A stretch of DNA of 64,000 bases from a gamma proteobacterium HdN1 (GTDB lineage Bacteria > Pseudomonadota > Gammaproteobacteria > Pseudomonadales > Ketobacteraceae). The notes beneath the pieces are model-generated. The model was not told the origin of the DNA. It did no database searches and saw only the letters and a list, made by a program, of their open reading frames with translations. Shown one piece after another: positions 17,438-25,758 of the stretch; within the stretch, counting starts at the first letter, position 1; every line of letters begins with the position of its first letter. A program made the translations under genes and the position numbers. The DNA lies in contig FP929140.1 of the NCBI GenBank assembly GCA_000198515.1, positions 1,834,527 through 1,898,526 on the forward strand, given 5' to 3'.

Positions 17438-17854
17438 ATGCCAGCGATTGAATTAACGCTAACGTCGCTGGCCATTGCGGTTGCTGTACTTTGTGGGTTG
17501 ACCATCGTATTGATCATTGTCTTAAGCGTACTTGGATATCGCATTCTGCGCGCTAACCGACGGATATCCGCTCTGGATATCAAACTAGATGCTCGCATCA
17601 AGACGCTAGAGGAAGAGTTGCAACGCACCACAAAAGGCATCGTTGGCGTTGGTAAGCGGCTACTCGTCGCCGAGCGCCAGCTAGCAGAACTTAACAAGCA
17701 CATCGAAGAACAAGAAAATATCGCCGCAGCCGAACGCAACAGCCGTCAAGCAAAACGCATCATCCAAAAGACCATCATCGAAGAAGAACCCACTCGTAAC
17801 GAGGCGCGCCTCGCCGCGCTACTCAAAGGTGAATCAGAAAGTCATTTGCGTTGA
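17438..17854 (+). CDS. DUF2802 membrane-anchored coiled-coil protein
   Basis: This 138-residue protein has one N-terminal transmembrane helix (about residues 10-34) followed by a long charged helix. The segment L-D-A-R-I-K-T-L-E-E-E-L is likely coiled coil. It matches the DUF2802 proteins that follow cheW in Pseudomonas che operons, whose function is not established. It starts 4 bp after the second cheW. Its last 13 bp overlap the convergent FlhB-like gene on the other strand. Confidence 0.8.
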   Translation: MPAIELTLTSLAIAVAVLCGLTIVLIIVLSVLGYRILRANRRISALDIKLDARIKTLEEELQRTTKGIVGVGKRLLVAERQLAELNKHIEEQENIAAAERNSRQAKRIIQKTIIEEEPTRNEARLAALLKGESESHLR

Positions 17855-18222
17855 AGCAGAAGTGGTTCCTCGGCTGCGGGCTTGGCTTTTTGCTGATGCT
17901 TAAACCCTTCCGGCGTTTTTCCTTTCAGCATATAAACAAACGCAATAATCTCCGCGATCGTGCGATACAACAGCTCTGGAATTTCCTCGCCAATCTCAAG
18001 GCGGGAGAGAATATTCACTAAATCCTTGTTCTCGTAAATTGGCACCCCGTGCTCGCGTGCAATCCGCAGAATCGTCTCGGCAAGTTCATTGTCGCCCGAT
18101 GCAGAGATAAACGGCGCGCGGCTGCCATCGTAAGTAAGTGCAACCGCTTTTTCGGGTGCATCTCCACGTTCGGATGGCGCCACCTTGACGGGCAAATTTT
18201 TTGCTTCTGGATCGCGGCTCAC
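17842..18222 (-). CDS. Stand-alone FlhB C-terminal-domain protein (FhlB type)
   Basis: This 126-residue protein lacks transmembrane helices. Residues ~30-105 match the FlhB/YscU cytoplasmic domain after its cleavage point. K-A-V-A-L-T-Y-D aligns with F-A-V-A-L-R-Y-D of FlhB, and E-I-P-E-L-L-Y-R-T-I-A-E-I-I-A-F-V-Y with E-I-P-S-G-L-Y-V-A-V-A-Q-V-L-A-Y-V-Y. The N-P-T-H autocleavage motif is absent. It starts at a GTG overlapping the fliK stop (GTGA), so the two are translationally coupled. Pairing with FliK suggests a part in the export specificity switch, by inference. Confidence 0.85.
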   Translation of the reverse strand: MSRDPEAKNLPVKVAPSERGDAPEKAVALTYDGSRAPFISASGDNELAETILRIAREHGVPIYENKDLVNILSRLEIGEEIPELLYRTIAEIIAFVYMLKGKTPEGFKHQQKAKPAAEEPLLLQRK

Positions 18223-20600
18223 GTGCTGATATCCACCAATTGCTGAGAAAATCGAACTTGGGTTTGTTTCGGCATACCCTCATGACAGCGCGTCTCATCC
18301 AAGGACACTCCCATTTCACCCAAACTGCGGGTTAGAAAGTCCATATTGCTGCGTGTGAGCGCAAGCGTCGTGGATTGCTCCGCCCAAAATTGAAGGCTCG
18401 CGCGGTTGCTCACCATCTGTAGTTGGCAAAACATCGGCCCCAGCCCCTCTAGATCAAAACCGAGCGACACCGTCCACTGGCGTACTTTTTTGGTTACGCT
18501 GGCGTCTTCGCGCGAAGCGACCTCATCCTCCTCAATCCTAGCGTTAATCGTGTGAAGGTGCCCGCCAAACAGGATAGGCAGATCAAAGCTCAAACTCATC
18601 TGGGCCGGGGCATGTGCTTGTTCGCGCGGCGTAACTCCTGCGTTAGCCAGCTGCTGAAGATGAATGCGATCAATGCTTTGTTGAGTGCGCTTGAGCAATA
18701 AACTGAGAATATCCTCCATTCGGTCATTCTTGGAAATCTGGCGGCCTCGTGCAAGATGGGGCAGGGGTAAGCCCATGCCTGGGATATTCAATGCGAGAGA
18801 ATCCAGAGAATCCGAGGGAAAATCTAGTTCATCGCCTGCAGTAGGGTTTTGCAACGCTTGTCCTGCAAGGCGGGCCGTCTGTTGATATTGGGAAACGGCA
18901 CGTGAGATAAGAGAGGGGCCCTCTTTCAGCGAGCTTGCTGCCAATGAGGCTGCGGCTTTGCCTGCGCGCTCCAGTTCAGCAAGGCTCCCTTTCGCCTCGG
19001 TGCTCTTGGTTTGCACTTGCGTTGCAAGCTCACCAATCTCCTTACCCAGTTTCTCTCCAGAAGATTCCGACATCGAAGCGCGTGCCTGAGACAGCTCACG
19101 GTGAAGCTTAAGAAGCCCTGCCTTGAAATCTGAACTTGCCGCTTCACGCATCTGCTCACCAATTTGTTTTTCCAAAGGCGAGCCAGTGTGTTTTTCTACA
19201 GTATGTTTTTCTGCGGTATGCTTTTCTGTAGTGTTGTCGCCAACTTGTGTGTGGGGCGAATCGCCTGCTTGCGGGGATTGCAGTTGCGTGCGTAAAAAAC
19301 GCAAAACTTGCTGCATAACGCGCCCCTTCGTGTCCGACGCGGGCGTTTGTTCACCAGCTTGAGCGGCGCTTGGATTTTTTTCCGAGGCGACACTTTTTTC
19401 GTCAGAGTCGAAGGTTCCAAGGGCTGCAACTTTTTCGCCAGCGCTATTTACAGCCCGTGGCGTAGATTCCGGTTCTGTAAGCAATGCGCCCAAATGAGTT
19501 TTTCCTGCCACCGAAGCGGTTGAACCATTTGGGAGAGCATGCTTTTCAGATCCACCAATGCTTGCCGACTGCAGAGCCGAATGGATCAGCTTCGCCAAAC
19601 TGGACTCCCAGAATAGCCCGCCTTTTTGGATTTGTTGGAGAAATTCGCCCGGTTGTTTTAGCGCGGTAAAATCAGCGAGTCGAGACAGAAGTTGTTGTGC
19701 CGCGAGCGCGACGCGCGGTGGCAGTTTTTCAAGCAGTGCAGGATCATTCAGCACCGTTTGTAGCGAACGCAATAACACTTCGGGGCTAGCTTGCCCTGCT
19801 AGGGCAGCGCTAATGCTGGAGCGAAGTGCCAATGGTAATCCTTCCAAGGGCACTACATTCAAGAGTCGGGGAGGGGAGTTTGCTGCTAGTTCTAGGCTGA
19901 GCGTACTGCCTTCCAGCAGCGGTAAGGGTAACGTCACCTGTAAGCGTACCACTTGCCCTTGGGCGATTTTTTCCAGCGTCGCGCCTTCTAGAGATTGCGC
20001 GTTCATCTGCGCGGGAACACTGCGCACTGCGTTGAGCAGTAAGCTCGCCACATAACGCTCTACGTTACTGTTTTTCGTTGCTGCCGCGCTGGTTTGCCCC
20101 TCCGCGGTGGCCGTGGGGCGCCGGTTTGCATCTATCGCCTCCGCATCGGATGCATCCTCGCGGGCTTCTTCCGTAGCGGCGCTGCTAGGGGGCGGGCTTT
20201 CAGGGGCCGATTCTTCTGGAACCGCGTTATCTTCAGGCGCTGCGCTTGCAGGTGCGATGCTCGTAGATACGGTGCTCGTAGATACGGTGCTCGTAGACGC
20301 GGTGCTCGTAGATGTGGTGCTCGTAGATACGGTAGATGCAGTTGCCGTATTCGCGGGTGCGGCGGCCTTTGGTGGCACCTGTGTGCGCGTCTCCTCGGCA
20401 GGTGCAGGTTCCGGCGGCGCGGTTTGCGCTCGCACAGATTCGACGTAGGCTTTTACGACCAGCTTCTGGCTGGCGTCCTTGGTGGTGCTTGCGCTGAGCA
20501 CTTCAGCCACCAGAGCCGTGCGGTTTGCAGCAGTGTTTTGCGATACAGGCGTAGTGTTCGTGCCGATGTTGGCAGAAGGTGGACGTGTAAAAATTTCCAA
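18219..20600 (-). CDS. fliK: FliK, flagellar hook-length control protein
   Basis: FliK is secreted during hook growth and tells FlhB when to switch substrates. I chose the TTG at 20600, with AGGAGG five bases upstream, giving M-E-I-F-T-R-P-P and 793 residues. An open frame extends to 20690 without a better start. The protein is long and low in complexity, rich in Ala, Ser, Thr and Glu, as FliK length rulers are. It contains pentapeptide tandem repeats (TVSTS-type, and EKHTA/V-type near 19190-19235). The conserved C-terminal domain is at about residues 680-780 (W-T-V-S-L-G-F-D-L-E-G-L-G). Its 3' end overlaps the FlhB-like gene. Confidence 0.85.
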   Translation of the reverse strand: MEIFTRPPSANIGTNTTPVSQNTAANRTALVAEVLSASTTKDASQKLVVKAYVESVRAQTAPPEPAPAEETRTQVPPKAAAPANTATASTVSTSTTSTSTASTSTVSTSTVSTSIAPASAAPEDNAVPEESAPESPPPSSAATEEAREDASDAEAIDANRRPTATAEGQTSAAATKNSNVERYVASLLLNAVRSVPAQMNAQSLEGATLEKIAQGQVVRLQVTLPLPLLEGSTLSLELAANSPPRLLNVVPLEGLPLALRSSISAALAGQASPEVLLRSLQTVLNDPALLEKLPPRVALAAQQLLSRLADFTALKQPGEFLQQIQKGGLFWESSLAKLIHSALQSASIGGSEKHALPNGSTASVAGKTHLGALLTEPESTPRAVNSAGEKVAALGTFDSDEKSVASEKNPSAAQAGEQTPASDTKGRVMQQVLRFLRTQLQSPQAGDSPHTQVGDNTTEKHTAEKHTVEKHTGSPLEKQIGEQMREAASSDFKAGLLKLHRELSQARASMSESSGEKLGKEIGELATQVQTKSTEAKGSLAELERAGKAAASLAASSLKEGPSLISRAVSQYQQTARLAGQALQNPTAGDELDFPSDSLDSLALNIPGMGLPLPHLARGRQISKNDRMEDILSLLLKRTQQSIDRIHLQQLANAGVTPREQAHAPAQMSLSFDLPILFGGHLHTINARIEEDEVASREDASVTKKVRQWTVSLGFDLEGLGPMFCQLQMVSNRASLQFWAEQSTTLALTRSNMDFLTRSLGEMGVSLDETRCHEGMPKQTQVRFSQQLVDIST
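20259..20333 (-). repeat. Five-copy 15-bp coding repeat in fliK
   Basis: On the + strand gctcgtagatacggt starts at 20259, 20274, 20289, 20304 and 20319. Copies three and four differ by one to three bases. In FliK it encodes a Ser/Thr pentapeptide array (T-V-S-T-S, T-A-S-T-S, T-T-S-T-S). Confidence 0.9.
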
Positions 20601-20704
20601 GCAGCCCTCCTGCAAAGGCTTTCGTAAAATCACTGGCGACTGCCTCCAGTATAGATGAGTCGCTGCAAGCCTTTGCAAAGGATGATGCAAGCGCGATCTG
20701 CCGC

Positions 20705-20710
20705 TATAAT
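20705..20710 (+). promoter_or_regulatory. Possible -10 element upstream of ccmA
   Basis: A perfect TATAAT lies 72 bp before the ccmA GTG, in the 182-bp divergent region between fliK and ccmA. No good -35 hexamer is seen at 16-18 bp, so this is a weak call. Confidence 0.3.
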
Positions 20711-20782
20711 GCCCGCTTTTGCAGGCGATCTTGAGATTCTCGGTCGCCTACCGTAATCCGACCAACGCGATTGAGACTCTGA

Positions 20783-21472
20783 GTGCCAGCCCCACTACAG
20801 CAAGCCCCACTACTGCAAGCCAGCCAACTCTATTGCGAGCGCGACGAACGGGTGCTTTTTGCGCGCCTTGATTTTACCCTGCACAGCGGGGAGTTGGTTC
20901 AGGTAGAAGGTCCCAACGGGGCTGGTAAAACCACCTTGATGCGTAGCCTCACAGGGCTCAATCAGTATTTTGAAGGCGAGGTGCGCTGGCGCGGGTACTC
21001 GCTCGCCCAAGACACCACTGCTTTCCACGCCGAAACCCTAGCGCTTGGGCATCATAGCGGGATCAAATTGCCCCTTACTCCCACCGAAAACCTGCGCTGG
21101 ATTGCTGCCGCACGCGGAATCTCGCTGCACGATCTGGATGCACGCATCGCCTTTAGCCTCGATGCAGTAGGGCTTTCAGGCTTCGAACATCAGCCTGCTC
21201 ACACACTCTCCGCAGGCCAAAAGCGCCGCATCACCCTCGCGCGTCTGTTTCTAGAACCCGCTACGCTTTGGGTGCTGGATGAGCCATTTTCAGCAATTGA
21301 TAAAGCGGGCGTGGCTGCGCTCGAAGGTCTTTTGGGGGATCACATTCAGCGAGGAGGCGCGGCATTGGTCGTAACGCACCATGATTTGCGTCTTGCGCGC
21401 CCACATCACCGGCTACTGTTAGGGCAGGGGAGACGTGGCGAATGGCAGTGGCAGGAGGCCGTTGCTGCATGA
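20783..21472 (+). CDS. ccmA: CcmA, ATPase of the heme-handling CcmABCD complex
   Basis: CcmA is the ATP-binding subunit that releases holo-CcmE from CcmC in cytochrome c maturation. It is 229 residues long with a GTG start. Walker A is EGPNGAGKTT, the signature is LSAGQKRR, Walker B is L-W-V-L-D-E-P-F, and the switch His is in V-T-H-H-D. This is the short CcmA-type ABC ATPase rather than a full transporter. Its stop overlaps the ccmB start (ATGA). In Pseudomonas the ccm operon also lies just beyond the che region, so the synteny is conserved here. Confidence 0.95.
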   Translation: MPAPLQQAPLLQASQLYCERDERVLFARLDFTLHSGELVQVEGPNGAGKTTLMRSLTGLNQYFEGEVRWRGYSLAQDTTAFHAETLALGHHSGIKLPLTPTENLRWIAAARGISLHDLDARIAFSLDAVGLSGFEHQPAHTLSAGQKRRITLARLFLEPATLWVLDEPFSAIDKAGVAALEGLLGDHIQRGGAALVVTHHDLRLARPHHRLLLGQGRRGEWQWQEAVAA

Positions 21473-22197
21473 CGATCAAACGCGCAAGCCTCCCGCCTCT
21501 CCTCGAAGCAGCCTCCCTGCCGCCGCTCTCACAAGGTTTTGGCGCTCTATTACGCCGCGACTTGCTGCTGGCGTCGCGCCAGCGCAGCGACTTGATCTAT
21601 CCGGTGTTCTTTTTCTTTATGGTAGTTAGCCTATTTCCATTAGGAATCGGGCCAGATGGCAAGCTGCTCGCCAAAACTGCGCCGGGCATTCTCTGGATCG
21701 CCGCACTACTGTCTACCTTGCTCGCCACCGACAGCCTGTTTCGCCAAGACTATGACGATGGCACGTTGGAGATCCTGCTCTCTAGCCCCCAATCGAGCTT
21801 TGTGTTTGTGACCGCAAAAGTACTCGCCCACTGGCTGGTTGCCTCACTCCCGCTGCTGCTCTTTGCGCCCTTAATTGCCGTCATGCTCCACTTGGACGGG
21901 CGCGGCATTGGGATCTTACTAGCAAGCCTCGCGCTGGGCACGCCAATTCTGAGCCTGATCAGTGCAATTGGCGCGTCGCTTACGGTAGGATTGCGGCGCG
22001 GCAGCATGCTGGTGGCCTTGATTGCGCTACCCCTGTATGTTCCCGTACTGATCTTCGCGGTGGGCGCCGTCGAGACTGCCACCTTAGGCGGCAGTGTTGC
22101 TGGCCATATTGGCTATCTTGCCGCCATGCTGGTCTTGGCCGTAACGCTCGCACCCTTTGCGATCGCTGCGGGATTGGCGATTAGCGTTAAGGCATAG
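21469..22197 (+). CDS. ccmB: CcmB, membrane subunit of the CcmABCD complex
   Basis: CcmB is the integral membrane partner of CcmA. I chose the ATG at 21469, which overlaps the ccmA TGA in the usual ATGA arrangement, giving 242 residues with about six hydrophobic helices. The family block F-R-Q-D-Y-D-D-G-T-L-E-I-L-L-S-S-P is present near residue 85. The N-terminal ~20 residues before F-G-A-L-L-R-R-D-L are longer than in many CcmB proteins. ccmC follows closely. Confidence 0.93.
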   Translation: MTIKRASLPPLLEAASLPPLSQGFGALLRRDLLLASRQRSDLIYPVFFFFMVVSLFPLGIGPDGKLLAKTAPGILWIAALLSTLLATDSLFRQDYDDGTLEILLSSPQSSFVFVTAKVLAHWLVASLPLLLFAPLIAVMLHLDGRGIGILLASLALGTPILSLISAIGASLTVGLRRGSMLVALIALPLYVPVLIFAVGAVETATLGGSVAGHIGYLAAMLVLAVTLAPFAIAAGLAISVKA

Positions 22198-22216
22198 ATC
22201 CACCAACTTTGATAAA

Positions 22217-23038
22217 ATGCCCAGTGTAACCCCCTGTACGGAGCGCCTTGGCGTGCAGCAACGAGTGAATCAGGCCGAAACCAAAACAGCAACGCTTTGG
22301 CAATGGATCAACAACACCTTTCATCGGTTTGGATCGCCCAAGTATTTTTATGACCTGACCGGCAAGCTGCTGCCTTGGTGTTGGGCGGGCGTTTTGCTCG
22401 TGCTAATTCCCGGGCTCATTTGGGGGTTGGCGTTTGCGCCGCCGGATTACTATCAAGGCAATAGCTATCGCATCATTTTTATCCACGTGCCCGCTGCAGG
22501 GATCGCCATGATGGGATATGCGGTCATGGCATTTGCTGGTATCGTCACGCTCGTCTGGCGCATGAAAATGGCCGATGTCATCGCCAAGGTAGTCGCCCCT
22601 ATTGGTGCATCCTTCACTTTCCTTTGCTTGGTCACCGGCGCAATCTGGGGGCGGCCAACCTGGGGGACGTGGTGGGAATGGGACGCGCGCTTAACTTCGA
22701 TGCTCATCCTGTTTTTTCTTTACGTGAGCGTCATGGCATTGCGTGCAGCAATCGAACACCCTGACGTGGCAGCGCGAGCAACTGCGGTGCTGTCGATCGT
22801 AGGCATCGTCAATCTGCCAATCATTCGCTATTCGGTCAACTGGTGGAACACATTGCATCAGCCCTCCAGCATCCGGCTTACCGGATCCTCACTGGCGCCG
22901 GAGATGCTCTACCCGCTGCTGGCGTGCATTGTCGGATTTTATTTTCTGTTTGCCGTGCTCGTGATGCTTTCGGCGCGCAACGAAGTCTTGCTGCGTGAAT
23001 ACCGTAGTGCATGGGTTAAAAAATGGCTCAAGCCTTAG
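22217..23038 (+). CDS. ccmC: CcmC, heme-transfer protein to CcmE
   Basis: CcmC binds heme in the membrane and passes it to CcmE. The tryptophan-rich signature W-G-x-P-T-W-G-T-W-W-x-W-D-A-R-L-T-S is clear, with six transmembrane helices and periplasmic His residues (FIHVPAAG; WWNTLHQPSS). The start is uncertain. The ATG at 22217 gives 273 residues with a longer N-terminus than usual, and a GTG at 22253 with GGAG nine bases upstream would give 261. The open frame extends back into ccmB. Confidence 0.93.
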   Translation: MPSVTPCTERLGVQQRVNQAETKTATLWQWINNTFHRFGSPKYFYDLTGKLLPWCWAGVLLVLIPGLIWGLAFAPPDYYQGNSYRIIFIHVPAAGIAMMGYAVMAFAGIVTLVWRMKMADVIAKVVAPIGASFTFLCLVTGAIWGRPTWGTWWEWDARLTSMLILFFLYVSVMALRAAIEHPDVAARATAVLSIVGIVNLPIIRYSVNWWNTLHQPSSIRLTGSSLAPEMLYPLLACIVGFYFLFAVLVMLSARNEVLLREYRSAWVKKWLKP

Positions 23039-23068
23039 ATGACCAGCCTTACATGAGGAGCACGCAGA

Positions 23069-23266
23069 ATGTACTTTGATTCGTTCGCAGATTTTGTAGC
23101 GATGGGAACTCACGGCCCTTACGTATGGTCTGCTTATGCGTTGACCTTGATCGTGGTGCTGGCCAATTTAGGCGTTATCCTTCATCAGGGGCGCAAAGTG
23201 CAAGCCACCATCCGCCAGAAACTCCGTCGTCAGCAGTTACAGGAGCAAGATTCTTATGAACCCTAA
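23069..23266 (+). CDS. ccmD: CcmD, small membrane subunit of the heme complex
   Basis: CcmD is a single-span membrane protein needed to release holo-CcmE. It is 65 residues long. The N-terminus M-Y-F-D-S-F-A-D-F-V-A-M-G-x-H-G-P-Y-V-W is typical, followed by one transmembrane helix and a basic C-terminal tail. AGGAG precedes the ATG. Its end overlaps ccmE by 11 bp. Confidence 0.93.
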   Translation: MYFDSFADFVAMGTHGPYVWSAYALTLIVVLANLGVILHQGRKVQATIRQKLRRQQLQEQDSYEP

Positions 23267-23693
23267 GCGCAAACGTCGCCTCACGATCATCATCGGCCTC
23301 GTGTGTGGTCTTTCCGTTGCGGTTGGGTTTGGTGCCTACGCCATGCGCCATAGCATTGACCTCTTTGTCACGCCGGGCGACATTGCCGCAGGAACCGTGC
23401 CCACCAATCAGCGAATCTCCGTAGGCGGATTGGTCGTTGATGGCAGCCTCAAGCGTGGCGACGGCCTCACCATTCATTTTGATGTCAGCGACAATAAAAG
23501 CGTTGTAGCCGTCAGTTACGATGGAATCCTGCCCGACCTATTTCGTGAGGGCAAAGGCATTGTCGTCAAGGGAATGCTTACCGAAGATGGCCGCGTAGTC
23601 GCTAACGAAGTCCTCGCCAAACACGACGAGAACTACATGCCGCCCGAAGCCAAAGCCGCGATCGAAAAAGCCGGCCACCCTAAAGGCGTTTAA
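23256..23693 (+). CDS. ccmE: CcmE, periplasmic heme chaperone
   Basis: CcmE carries covalently bound heme from CcmC to the CcmF ligation complex. It is 145 residues long. An N-terminal signal anchor (R-R-L-T-I-I-I-G-L-V onward) precedes an OB-fold domain. The heme-binding His lies in L-A-K-H-D-E-N-Y-M-P-P. The stop codon lies in the first unit of a 20-bp repeat. The expected next genes, ccmF, ccmG and ccmH, are missing. An AAA-ATPase gene on the other strand follows instead. Confidence 0.95.
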   Translation: MNPKRKRRLTIIIGLVCGLSVAVGFGAYAMRHSIDLFVTPGDIAAGTVPTNQRISVGGLVVDGSLKRGDGLTIHFDVSDNKSVVAVSYDGILPDLFREGKGIVVKGMLTEDGRVVANEVLAKHDENYMPPEAKAAIEKAGHPKGV

Positions 23694-23746
23694 GCGTCAG
23701 AACAGACGTTTAGGCATAAGAGCAGACGTTTAAGCGTCAGAGCGTG
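23687..23746. repeat. Three-copy 20-bp repeat at the ccmE / AAA-ATPase boundary
   Basis: Units beginning cgttta start at 23687, 23707 and 23727, exactly 20 bp apart. The first holds the ccmE stop and the third holds the stop of the convergent AAA-ATPase gene. The same unit recurs at 26063, beyond the second AAA-ATPase copy. Confidence 0.85.
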
Positions 23747-25337
23747 GAGCCCACCTGCTCTTCAACCTCAAACCCCACAATATTCCGCGTATCCTTACTA
23801 AACTCCACCCCAATCAAATGCACCGGCCCATCTGCGCGGTATTTGTCGGCATAACGCTTGTCTTTGAGCTGCTGTAACGCTTTGCCTTCAGGTACCAGTT
23901 CCACCACTTTGAATTCAAATAAATACACATGCCCTTCAAAGCATACCGTCATATCAATACGGCCGTGATTGGTGGCGTCTTCTAATTTGATATCCAATCC
24001 CAAGGCGGCGAAGTGGCTGTAGAAAATACTGGCCCAGTAGCCTTCGTATTGCGCGATGGGGCTGTTTCGGTACCAATCGTGCGGAATGGTGGCGAAAAAA
24101 GCGTGGAATAGATCGCGCATGGCGGGGAGGTTTTGTTGGCGGAGCAGGGTGATCAGCTTGATGCGATTTTCAAAGCCTTTGCTGCTATCCACCCCTAAGC
24201 CTTCCAGCAGACTTGCATTGAGGCTGGATTCTACCTCTCGGTTGGGATAGCCTAACGTGTAGACCCAATGGCCCAAAATGGGTTGCTGAACGTCGTGTAT
24301 CGTTAAATAGCCGGTCTGAAACAATAAGGCTTCGCTTTTGATGGCATCGACATCGAAACTGGAAATCAGTTGCTCACCTGTTTGTAGCTTGGCGAGATCC
24401 GGCGTGAAAAAACCGCGCTGAGTGAGCAGTTTAACCAAAAAAGTAGGCGTTCCGGTTTCAAACCACCATGGGCGAAAGGTGCGATTACGAAATAGCAGAA
24501 GTAAATCAAAGGGATTGTAAACGGCTTCACCCAGCCAGTTGTAGCCGTTATACCAGCGCTTAATTTCTTCGCGATCCAGCCCCTCAAGTTCGGCTGCAAA
24601 AACACTGTCCACATCCTGATCGGTATAACCGCAGATGGCGCTGTATTCTGCGCTAAGGGTGATGTCTTCAAGATTATTCAGCCCTGAAAATAGGCTGACT
24701 TTGCTGAATTTCGAAACGCCAGTCAAAAATGCAAAGCGGATATAGGCATCGTTGTCTTTGATCACCGAATAAAGATCCTTGAGCGCCTCACGCATGGCGA
24801 GGGCGATTTCGCGATCTTCGATTCGATCCAGAATGGGTTTGTCGTACTCATCCACCAATACGACTACTCGCTGGCCAAAGCGCTCTGCTAAGCGCTGTAT
24901 CAGTGACACAAAGCGTGCGCGGCTGTCTGTAAACTGCGCCGTCCAGCCCTGCGCTTGCTCCAGCAGCGTCAGTTGCATGTGCAAGCTTGCCTGCAAATCC
25001 TCCACCGAAGCCAGCGACGCCCCGCCAAAGCTGATCCGAATCACCGGATGTTTTACCGACCAATCCCAGTGTTTTTCGGCGTACAAGCCTTTGAACAAAG
25101 CTTCATTGCCTTCAAACAGCTCTTTTAGCGTGTCTAAAAACAGGCTTTTGCCGAAGCGACGCGGGCGGGAGAGGAAAAAGTGCGTGCCCTGATCGATCAG
25201 CCGCAGCGCCAGCGGCGTTTTGTCTACGTAGTAGCAGGCGTCATCCTCGCGGATTTTGGCGAAGGTCTGAATGCCGATGGGCAGGCGTTTGCGTTGCATG
25301 GACAAGGCGGCCTCGTGGGGGGGATTTCGGCATGGTA
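23723..25337. repeat. 1.6-kb direct repeat, copy 1
   Basis: This segment of 1615 bp matches 26059-27669 (1611 bp) almost throughout. The shared left edge begins cagacgtttaag and the shared right edge ends ggcatggta. The 4-bp length difference equals one extra codon and one extra G in a poly-G run (7 against 6). Confidence 0.85.
23737..25299 (-). CDS. AAA-ATPase-like protein with C-terminal PD-(D/E)XK nuclease domain (copy 1)
   Basis: This protein belongs to the AAA-ATPase_like plus PD-(D/E)XK family (often labelled DUF1703), whose function is not established. I chose the ATG at 25299, the start shared with copy 2 (M-Q-R-K-R-L-P-I-G-I-Q-T); the frame is open to 25341. The length is 520 residues. 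The P-loop-like motif is S-R-P-R-R-F-G-K-S-L and Walker B is V-V-V-L-V-D-E-Y-D-K. The C-terminus has the nuclease signature G-R-I-D-M followed by F-E-F-K. It is convergent with ccmE. It differs from copy 2 mainly in two patches. Confidence 0.85.
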   Translation of the reverse strand: MQRKRLPIGIQTFAKIREDDACYYVDKTPLALRLIDQGTHFFLSRPRRFGKSLFLDTLKELFEGNEALFKGLYAEKHWDWSVKHPVIRISFGGASLASVEDLQASLHMQLTLLEQAQGWTAQFTDSRARFVSLIQRLAERFGQRVVVLVDEYDKPILDRIEDREIALAMREALKDLYSVIKDNDAYIRFAFLTGVSKFSKVSLFSGLNNLEDITLSAEYSAICGYTDQDVDSVFAAELEGLDREEIKRWYNGYNWLGEAVYNPFDLLLLFRNRTFRPWWFETGTPTFLVKLLTQRGFFTPDLAKLQTGEQLISSFDVDAIKSEALLFQTGYLTIHDVQQPILGHWVYTLGYPNREVESSLNASLLEGLGVDSSKGFENRIKLITLLRQQNLPAMRDLFHAFFATIPHDWYRNSPIAQYEGYWASIFYSHFAALGLDIKLEDATNHGRIDMTVCFEGHVYLFEFKVVELVPEGKALQQLKDKRYADKYRADGPVHLIGVEFSKDTRNIVGFEVEEQVGSTL

Positions 25338-25449
25338 GCATAAATTCCCATCAGCCCCTGCAGGAAAACCAGTGCCCGGCATTGCCAAGCAAAAAGATCA
25401 GTCCGCAGTGTTGACGGGGAAGTTTCTTACGGACTTGTTCGAATTTTTT

Positions 25450-25758
25450 TTATTTGTCGCGCTTAGCAAGCATATGTTTGCGTAATAAACGTTCTGAACG
25501 CATGACGTAAAGAATATAAACACAATGCCCATCATACCGATAGAAAACTCGGCAAGGCGGCTCAACAACTTGGCGATATTTGGTCTTCTTCAACTCTGGA
25601 GGAATGCTACCACTTTTCGGCTGATCCTGAAGCTGGTCAACATGAGCAAAGACTCTCTGAACGAGTTCTTTGGCAGCAGAGGGTTTATCGAGTGCTATGT
25701 AATCGGCGATCGCATCAAGATCAGAAAGCGCAGTTTCCGACCAAACTATTTCAGCCAT
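25450..25758 (-). CDS. RelE/ParE-family toxin
   Basis: This 102-residue protein matches the RelE/ParE fold. It begins M-A-E-I-V-W-S-E-T-A-L-S-D-L-D-A-I-A-D-Y-I, a typical ParE-type first strand and helix pair. It has the central R-Q-V-V-E-P-P-C-R-V-F-Y-R and C-terminal L-Y-V-M-R-S-E-R-L-L-R. The first 13 bp overlap the antitoxin gene, as in most modules of this kind. Whether it cleaves mRNA or blocks gyrase cannot be told from sequence. The module sits between the two AAA-ATPase copies. Confidence 0.85.
   Translation of the reverse strand: MAEIVWSETALSDLDAIADYIALDKPSAAKELVQRVFAHVDQLQDQPKSGSIPPELKKTKYRQVVEPPCRVFYRYDGHCVYILYVMRSERLLRKHMLAKRDK

Noticed and set aside
20183-20460. 113- and 177-codon + strand frames opposite fliK
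   Set aside because: They are antisense products of the Ser/Thr repeat DNA and have no independent support.
23687-23746. Short regular repeats considered as a CRISPR array
   Set aside because: The 20-bp units are directly adjacent without unique spacers and include gene stop codons; they are a tandem duplication.
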